DNA from: Bordetella holmesii ATCC 51541
GTDB taxonomy: Bacteria; Pseudomonadota; Gammaproteobacteria; Burkholderiales; Burkholderiaceae_B
Length of the DNA stretch: 64,000 bases
Direction: 5' to 3'
Assembly: GCA_000612485.1 (NCBI GenBank)
Contig: CP007494.1
Location: 2,728,001 to 2,792,000 of the forward strand
Positions 59,933 to 64,000 of this stretch are shown piece after piece. The first letter of the stretch is position 1; each line of letters starts with the position of its first letter. A program made the translations under genes and the position numbers. Below the pieces are notes generated by a model. The model was given only the letters and a program-made list of their open reading frames with translations, did no database searches and was not told the origin of the DNA.

Positions 59933-60829
59933 TTAGCCTGGCGTTGGGGCGAGTTCGCGAAGCAACGCGATGGCATTGCGCGCGGCCGTCGAGCGTTCAT
60001 GCCGACGGTAGGCCATATCCAGCAGGGCGCGCGGTGCGTCGCCGCGAATGGGGCGGTATTCGATGCCTTCGGCACCCATATGCCGCATGGCCGCCGGCAC
60101 GATGGCGATACCCACACCGGCTGCCACCAGGCTGATGATAGAGGCCATCTGGGGCGCCTCCTGGATCACGCGAGGTGTGAAGCCCGCGCGCAGACAGGCC
60201 GAAAGAATGGCGTCGTACAGGCCAGCGCCGATGGGCCGTGGATAGAGCACGAATGCTTCTTCGGCCAAGTCCGTCATGGGTACGCTGCGCTTGCGGTCCA
60301 AGGGATGTCCTGGCGGCAACGCCACCAGCATGGGTTCGTCCAGCACCCGTTCTGTGGCGCACTCCGGCTCCAGTGCATAGGGCGGGCGTACGAATGCCAC
60401 GTCCACCTCCTCCAGACGCAACGCCTGAAGCAGTGCGGCCGATGTGCTCTCCGACAGGGATATATGCACGCCCGGATAGCGGTCGCGGTAGGCGCGGATC
60501 GCTCGTGGCAGGTAGGGGTGGAATACCGCGGAAGCGGTAAACCCGACGCTGACCGCTCCTCGCTCTCCGCGCCCCAGCCGCCGGGCAGTGTCGATGGCAC
60601 GGTCGGCCGCGGCCAGGATGCTGCGGGCGTCTACGAGCAATTGTGCGCCGGCTTCAGTCAGTTCCACGCCGCGCGGCAGACGCAGCAGCAATGGCGTGCC
60701 AATCTCGCGCTCGAGCTGCTGAGTTTGCAGGCTCAAAGGGGGTTGCCCGATGCCTAGCCGCTGGGCCGCCCGGGTGAAGTGCAGGGCCTCCGCCACGGCG
60801 ACGAAATATCGCAGATGTCTCAATTCCAT
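59933..60829 (-). CDS. LysR-family transcriptional regulator
   Basis: 298 residues. MELRHLRYFVAVAEALHFTRAAQRLGIGQPPLSLQTQQLE is the classical LysR winged-helix start; the substrate-binding domain follows from about residue 90 (VGFTASAVFHPYLPRAIR). Resembles the BenM/CatM/HcaR-like group. Divergent from the MFS gene at 60933, with a dyad between them that suits a LysR operator. Confidence 0.88.
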   Translation of the reverse strand: MELRHLRYFVAVAEALHFTRAAQRLGIGQPPLSLQTQQLEREIGTPLLLRLPRGVELTEAGAQLLVDARSILAAADRAIDTARRLGRGERGAVSVGFTASAVFHPYLPRAIRAYRDRYPGVHISLSESTSAALLQALRLEEVDVAFVRPPYALEPECATERVLDEPMLVALPPGHPLDRKRSVPMTDLAEEAFVLYPRPIGAGLYDAILSACLRAGFTPRVIQEAPQMASIISLVAAGVGIAIVPAAMRHMGAEGIEYRPIRGDAPRALLDMAYRRHERSTAARNAIALLRELAPTPG

Positions 60830-60836
60830 TTTTTAA

Positions 60837-60860
60837 ATATGATGATAGTCAGTTTCATAT
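60837..60860 (+). promoter_or_regulatory. LysR-type dyad between LysR and MFS genes
   Basis: ATATGA (60837-60842) and TCATAT (60855-60860) form a 6-bp inverted repeat with a 12-bp spacer, starting 8 bp before the LysR gene start and 73 bp before the MFS start. Position and symmetry fit an operator bound by the adjacent LysR protein. Confidence 0.5.
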
Positions 60861-60932
60861 ATTGGACAAATGCAGGGTGGAAGTCTACTGTGAAGACAAG
60901 ACCAATAAGGTCGCTGTTTAGAGATTGTCACC

Positions 60933-62258
60933 ATGTCAGCCCCTCACTTACCCGATTCATCGACGCCCGTGCCTGCCGCGGACGAGGGGCAGGGATATCT
61001 GTGCCGGGGTACCCCGGCTCTGCATCGGGCCCAGCTGGCCTTGTTTGCCGCCGGCTTTGCTACCTTTTCCCTGCTGTATTGTGTTCAGCCCTTGATGCCG
61101 CTGTTCACCCATAATTTTCAGATCTCGCCGGTGCAAAGCAGCCTGTCACTGTCCTTGTCGACGGGCATGCTGGCGTTGGCCATTTTCGCCGTGGGGCTGT
61201 GGTCGCAGGCGTTGCCGCGCAAAGGCCTGATGGCGGCCTCGCTGATCGCGTCGGCGATATTGGGCCTGATGGCGGTCTCGCTGATCGCGTCGGCGATATT
61301 GGGCACGCTGGCGGCGTTCGCACCGGACTGGAACAGTCTCTTGGTACTACGCGCCTTACAGGGCGTCGCCATGGGCGGCGTGCCGGCGGTAGCCATGGCT
61401 TATCTGGCCGAGGAAGTCGAGCCTGGGACGCTGGGTTTCGCCATGGGGCTATACATCAGCGGCAGCGCCTTTGGCGGTTTGACAGGCCGGGTCATCACGG
61501 GGTTGGTTTCGGACTTCTTTGGCTGGCGTGCAGCCCTGGGTACGCTTGGGCTTCTGGCGCTGCTCGCAGCGGTGTTGTTCACCTGGCTGTTGCCCGCTTC
61601 GCGGCGCTTTGTCGCCACCCGCGGCAACGGCTGGCGTGAGGCGCGCAGGGGTCTGGCTGCCCATTTGCGCAACGGTCCCCTGGTCAGCCTGTTTTTGCTG
61701 GGCGGTCTGTTGATGGGGTCTTTCGTGACTGTTTACAACTACGTGGGCTTCCGGCTGCTGCAACCACCGTTTTCCCTCAGCCAGGCTTTCATCGGCAGTA
61801 TTTTTGTGGTCTATCTGGTGGGTATCTTTGCGTCGACCTTCTTTGGCCGCCTGGCGGACAGGCACGGCCGGGGTATCATGTTGGTGATGGGGACGGTGCT
61901 CACACTCAGCGGCCTTTTGCTGACGCTTTCGAACAATCTGGCCGTGTTGGTGATTGGCATCGTCGTTTTCACGTTCGGGTTTTTTGCCTCTCACGCCGTG
62001 GCCAGTGGCTGGGTGGGACAGATGGCCCGGGGCTATAAGGCCCAGGCTGCCTCGCTGTATCTGCTGGTGTATTACCTGGGGTCGAGCGTACTCGGGTCCG
62101 TCGGCGGCAAGAGCTGGGCCTTGGCCGGCTGGGCGGGGGTAGCAGAACTCACGGGGGCATTTCTACTGGTGGCGTTGGGCTTGAGCGCGACCCTGGCGCT
62201 GCGCTCGGCGCGCCAGACGCATCGTGCCCTGGATGCGGGCCGGGAACCACAGCTCTGA
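60933..62258 (+). CDS. MFS transporter (YnfM-like) with internal 39-bp duplication
   Basis: 441 residues, 12 helices, of the YnfM/arabinose-efflux-like MFS group: LPRKGLMAASL after helix 2, RALQGVAMGGVPAVAMAYLAEE in helix 4, and SLYLLVYYLGSSVLGSVGG near helix 11. Residues 98-123 repeat a 13-residue segment (GLMAASLIASAIL then GLMAVSLIASAIL), lengthening helix 3 in an unusual way; the relatives are about 400-430 residues. The reading frame is intact. Divergent partner of the LysR gene; substrate unknown. Confidence 0.85.
   Translation: MSAPHLPDSSTPVPAADEGQGYLCRGTPALHRAQLALFAAGFATFSLLYCVQPLMPLFTHNFQISPVQSSLSLSLSTGMLALAIFAVGLWSQALPRKGLMAASLIASAILGLMAVSLIASAILGTLAAFAPDWNSLLVLRALQGVAMGGVPAVAMAYLAEEVEPGTLGFAMGLYISGSAFGGLTGRVITGLVSDFFGWRAALGTLGLLALLAAVLFTWLLPASRRFVATRGNGWREARRGLAAHLRNGPLVSLFLLGGLLMGSFVTVYNYVGFRLLQPPFSLSQAFIGSIFVVYLVGIFASTFFGRLADRHGRGIMLVMGTVLTLSGLLLTLSNNLAVLVIGIVVFTFGFFASHAVASGWVGQMARGYKAQAASLYLLVYYLGSSVLGSVGGKSWALAGWAGVAELTGAFLLVALGLSATLALRSARQTHRALDAGREPQL
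61224..61301 (+). repeat. 39-bp tandem duplication in the MFS gene
   Basis: Units 61224-61262 and 61263-61301 agree at 38 of 39 positions (one C/T difference giving Ala/Val). In frame, adding 13 residues inside a transmembrane helix. Confidence 0.95.
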
Positions 62259-62377
62259 GTGGTGCGCCGTCAGTGCAGGGGCGGGCCCGGCCGCGGGAAG
62301 GGGCGCGGCCCCTTCCGGGTCGTGGATGACGCCACGCCGCCTGACGGGATGAGCCCGATACGGGCGCAGCCGCGCCC

Positions 62378-62587
62378 TCAGGCGTCTTTAAGTAAGACGT
62401 AGAGCTGATCTTTGATGTGCAGCTTTTCTTTTTTTAGTTTTTCGATTTCCAAGGGTGTGGCCGTTTCTCTGCCCGCTTCCATGTTCTGGATCTGCTGATC
62501 AAGCTGGTTGTGCTTGTCGAACAGCTTGGCAAAGTGCGGGTTCTCGGTTTTGAGACGGGAAATCTGATCGCGAAACTCAGGGAACAT
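62378..62587 (-). CDS. YdcH family (DUF465) small protein
   Basis: 69 residues, two-helix protein. MFPEFRDQISRLK opening, then HFAKLFDKHNQLDQQIQNME and EIEKLKKEKLHIKDQLYVLL, the coiled-coil pattern of the DUF465/YdcH family. Function unknown. Cytoplasmic, very hydrophilic. AGGTCCCC precedes the start on the minus strand. A GC-rich hairpin without U tract lies about 60 bp downstream. Confidence 0.82.
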   Translation of the reverse strand: MFPEFRDQISRLKTENPHFAKLFDKHNQLDQQIQNMEAGRETATPLEIEKLKKEKLHIKDQLYVLLKDA

Positions 62588-62762
62588 GAGGGGACCTCCG
62601 TGGTGAAGACGCCACGCTCATGCCGGCTCGCGACCCGCAAGAGCGCGTTAAGAAAGACGACCGGTGTCCTTGATATGGATCCAGTATAGCGGCCGGGGTG
62701 GGGGCGTCAAACGTTCGGGCGCAGTTTTTCCCGGCGAGTTTTGGCCGCAGACGGCCAGGCAT

Positions 62763-63398
62763 TCAGAGCCGCGGCAAGGCCGGGCAACTCAAGGTCCAGA
62801 GGTGGTCGGAGCAATTGGTTTGCCAGCCGCTGGCGGCGGCCAGAACTTCCAGATCTTCACGCGTGATGGGTTCGGGTTGCCCAGGCCAGGGCGCAGGGGC
62901 CGAGAGGGTGCCAGGCGTAGCTGTCCATACATGGGCCGAAGGCCCTTGAACATCGAGTGTCTGGCCTTCGGGAAGCGTATCGAGCAGGCACAGCAACCAG
63001 GCCAGGACGATATAGCGCGAAGAAAACAGACTCAATTCAGGCACGACACTGAAGGCCGGCAAGGCGACTCGCTTGCCGGTGACCAGCAGTCGCGCCGACA
63101 CGATGCGGCTGCAATCTTCGAACAATACCCCAGCGTCACCGCACCGCTCGCGATCGATGAGCCAGTCATCAAGGCCGCGCAACTGGGTCACGCCCTCGTC
63201 AAGCAGACTTTGCACTTCGTCGGCAAGTCGCTCACGGCGCGCGCCATGTTCGCCCTCGCCGGGTTGATGCAGCATTGCCAACGCCAGTCCCGCATTGGAA
63301 ATAGGGCCGATGACATCGTGGCGTAGCACAGGAAAAACATGTGCCAACACTTTGAAACGTACACCTTGAGCCTGAAGACTCTGCCTGGAATCAGTCAT
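62763..63398 (-). CDS. Hypothetical protein with histidine-kinase-like helix
   Basis: 211 residues, no signal peptide and no clear membrane helix. Near the N-terminus VLRHDVIGPISNAGLALAML resembles the phospho-acceptor helix of a sensor kinase (the His in LRHD), followed by a helical ~60-residue region. The C-terminal half (LVTGKRVALPAFSVVPELSL onward) does not show the N, G1 or G2 boxes of an ATPase domain, so it could be a phosphotransfer or decayed kinase protein. No clear family assignment; neighbouring genes are unrelated. Confidence 0.55.
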   Translation of the reverse strand: MTDSRQSLQAQGVRFKVLAHVFPVLRHDVIGPISNAGLALAMLHQPGEGEHGARRERLADEVQSLLDEGVTQLRGLDDWLIDRERCGDAGVLFEDCSRIVSARLLVTGKRVALPAFSVVPELSLFSSRYIVLAWLLCLLDTLPEGQTLDVQGPSAHVWTATPGTLSAPAPWPGQPEPITREDLEVLAAASGWQTNCSDHLWTLSCPALPRL

Positions 63399-63520
63399 CG
63401 CCTGAAAACGCCCTCATAGAGTGTCCCACGGCGGACCTGGCGGTCCGGCGATCCGTTATGTCAAAGCATACCTTTTGCAGGACAATGCATTAATAGTGTC
63501 GTATTAACCAGGATTTGCAG

Positions 63521-63700
63521 ATGTCACAGGCCACCGAACTCGATGACCCGCGCCCGCAGCCGCCCGAGGCGCCGGGCTCCAATGAATGCTGCCAGAGCGG
63601 CTGCATTCCCTGTGTCTATGACTTCTATGACGAGGCCATGTCCGATTACCGGGAGGCGCTTAAGGCCTGGCTGCAGCGCCACCCGGAAAACGGCGGCTGA
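63521..63700 (+). CDS. Oxidoreductase-like domain protein
   Basis: 59 residues. The CCQSGCIPCVYDFYDEAM pattern (Cys23, Cys24, Cys28, Cys31) followed by a SDYREALKAWLQRH helix matches the small PF09791-type Oxidored-like family. The closely spaced cysteines could bind a metal or take part in redox. No biochemical function known. Start ATG 63521, preceded by AGGATTTGCAG. Confidence 0.8.
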   Translation: MSQATELDDPRPQPPEAPGSNECCQSGCIPCVYDFYDEAMSDYREALKAWLQRHPENGG

Positions 63701-63707
63701 TCTGCCC

Positions 63708-64000
63708 TCAGTGGGCCGTACGACGCAGGATGTAATGGTGGGCCAAGGGGCCGGTAATGACCTTGCCTTCCGTGTCGAGCATGGACAATTGGTTTTCGCC
63801 AAGCTGCCAACGGCTGTCATCGCCTTCGAGTGCGATCGCGCCGTCGCCCGGCAGCCAATGGAAACGACCGCTTACCAGTTCGGGCTTGGATTGCCGGTCC
63901 TGATAGAGGCGGCTGAGCGTATAGCGGCCATCCGTGTTCAAGGTCAGCTTCATTTCGATGCCGGGCAGTCCGCGCATGGCAATACACCTGCATAGCTGCC
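63708..64000 (-). pseudogene. NlpE-like copper-resistance lipoprotein fragment, frameshifted, cut by window edge
   Basis: The upstream frame (63970-64000 read on the minus strand) gives YAGVLPCADCPG, the CxxC motif of the NlpE N-terminal domain. The downstream part (IEMKLTLNTDGRYTLSRLY, then VITGPLAHHYILRRTAH) is in another frame. The junction at CCGGG 63961-63965 lacks one base; adding it gives DCPGIEMKLTL. The rest of the gene lies beyond 64000. NlpE senses envelope/copper stress in E. coli; this short version is NlpE-N only. The C-terminus is not followed by an OB-fold domain. Confidence 0.7.

Noticed and set aside
62295..62316. GC-rich hairpin after the MFS gene (GGAAGGGGC / GCCCCTTCC)
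   Set aside because: No U run on either strand, so it was not called an intrinsic terminator, though it may still aid termination or RNA stability.

Overview
The window is GC-rich, densely packed betaproteobacterial chromosome. Gene content and order point to the Alcaligenaceae, genus Bordetella: kynB-radC-slpA-ispH-maiA, scpB-rluB, rimP-nusA-infB-rbfA-truB-typA, an RND efflux operon followed by pdxJ-acpS-nagZ-uvrC-pgsA, and several Bug/TTT and LysR genes. It carries a complete IS481 whose transposase looks essentially the same as the B. pertussis element. The gene order and the number of damaged genes make B. holmesii the most likely source. That species call is inference; no database was consulted.

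Layout. 1-3400: kynB (cut by the window edge), radC, slpA, ispH, maiA. 3410-7130: tRNA-Thr(CGT), tRNA-Asn(GTT), a cupin gene, a damaged CobW-type GTPase gene, a LysR regulator, about 680 bp without a recognisable gene, then initiator tRNA-fMet on the minus strand. 7200-18600: scpB, rluB, then the rimP-nusA-infB-rbfA-truB-typA translation/transcription cluster. 18700-28240: ggt, a spermidine-synthase-like gene, a malonate-type cluster (GntR regulator, malonyl-CoA decarboxylase, enoyl-CoA hydratase, matB, Bug receptor), sodC and an aldo/keto reductase. 28460-34240: a TrpXYZ-like ABC importer, then modABC with modE convergent to it. 34340-42865: a DUF4136 lipoprotein, a patatin-like phospholipase, an orphan winged-helix protein, and an AcrA-AcrB-OprM-type tripartite pump. 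42860-49920: pdxJ, acpS, nagZ, uvrC, pgsA, an MFS gene, queF. 50240-55690: aceA, ohrR-ohr, an ABC-2 exporter, an AI-2E-family membrane protein. 55790-58920: an MHYT-GGDEF-EAL gene split by IS481. 59060-64000: aspartate dehydrogenase-like, a LysR/MFS divergent pair, three small or poorly characterised genes, and an NlpE-like gene cut by the right edge.

The most striking property is damage. In cobW, truB, ggt, matB, an ABC permease, modC, modE, pdxJ, uvrC, an MFS gene, an ABC-2 permease and the nlpE-like gene, the reading frame can be restored by adding a single base, usually in a short homopolymer. Every one of these is a loss; none is a gain. Such a uniform pattern fits residual sequencing or assembly deletions at least as well as real gene decay. 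The acrA amber codon (a substitution), the IS481 insertion, and a 39-bp tandem duplication in an MFS gene are of different kinds and are more likely to be real.

Three points deserve attention. The truB lesion joins truB and typA into one open frame of 856 codons. An intrinsic-terminator-like hairpin ends 6 nt before the rimP start codon, which suggests attenuation of the nusA-infB operon. The IS481 transposase takes its stop codon from the duplicated CTAG target. No CRISPR array, prophage or obvious defence system was found.
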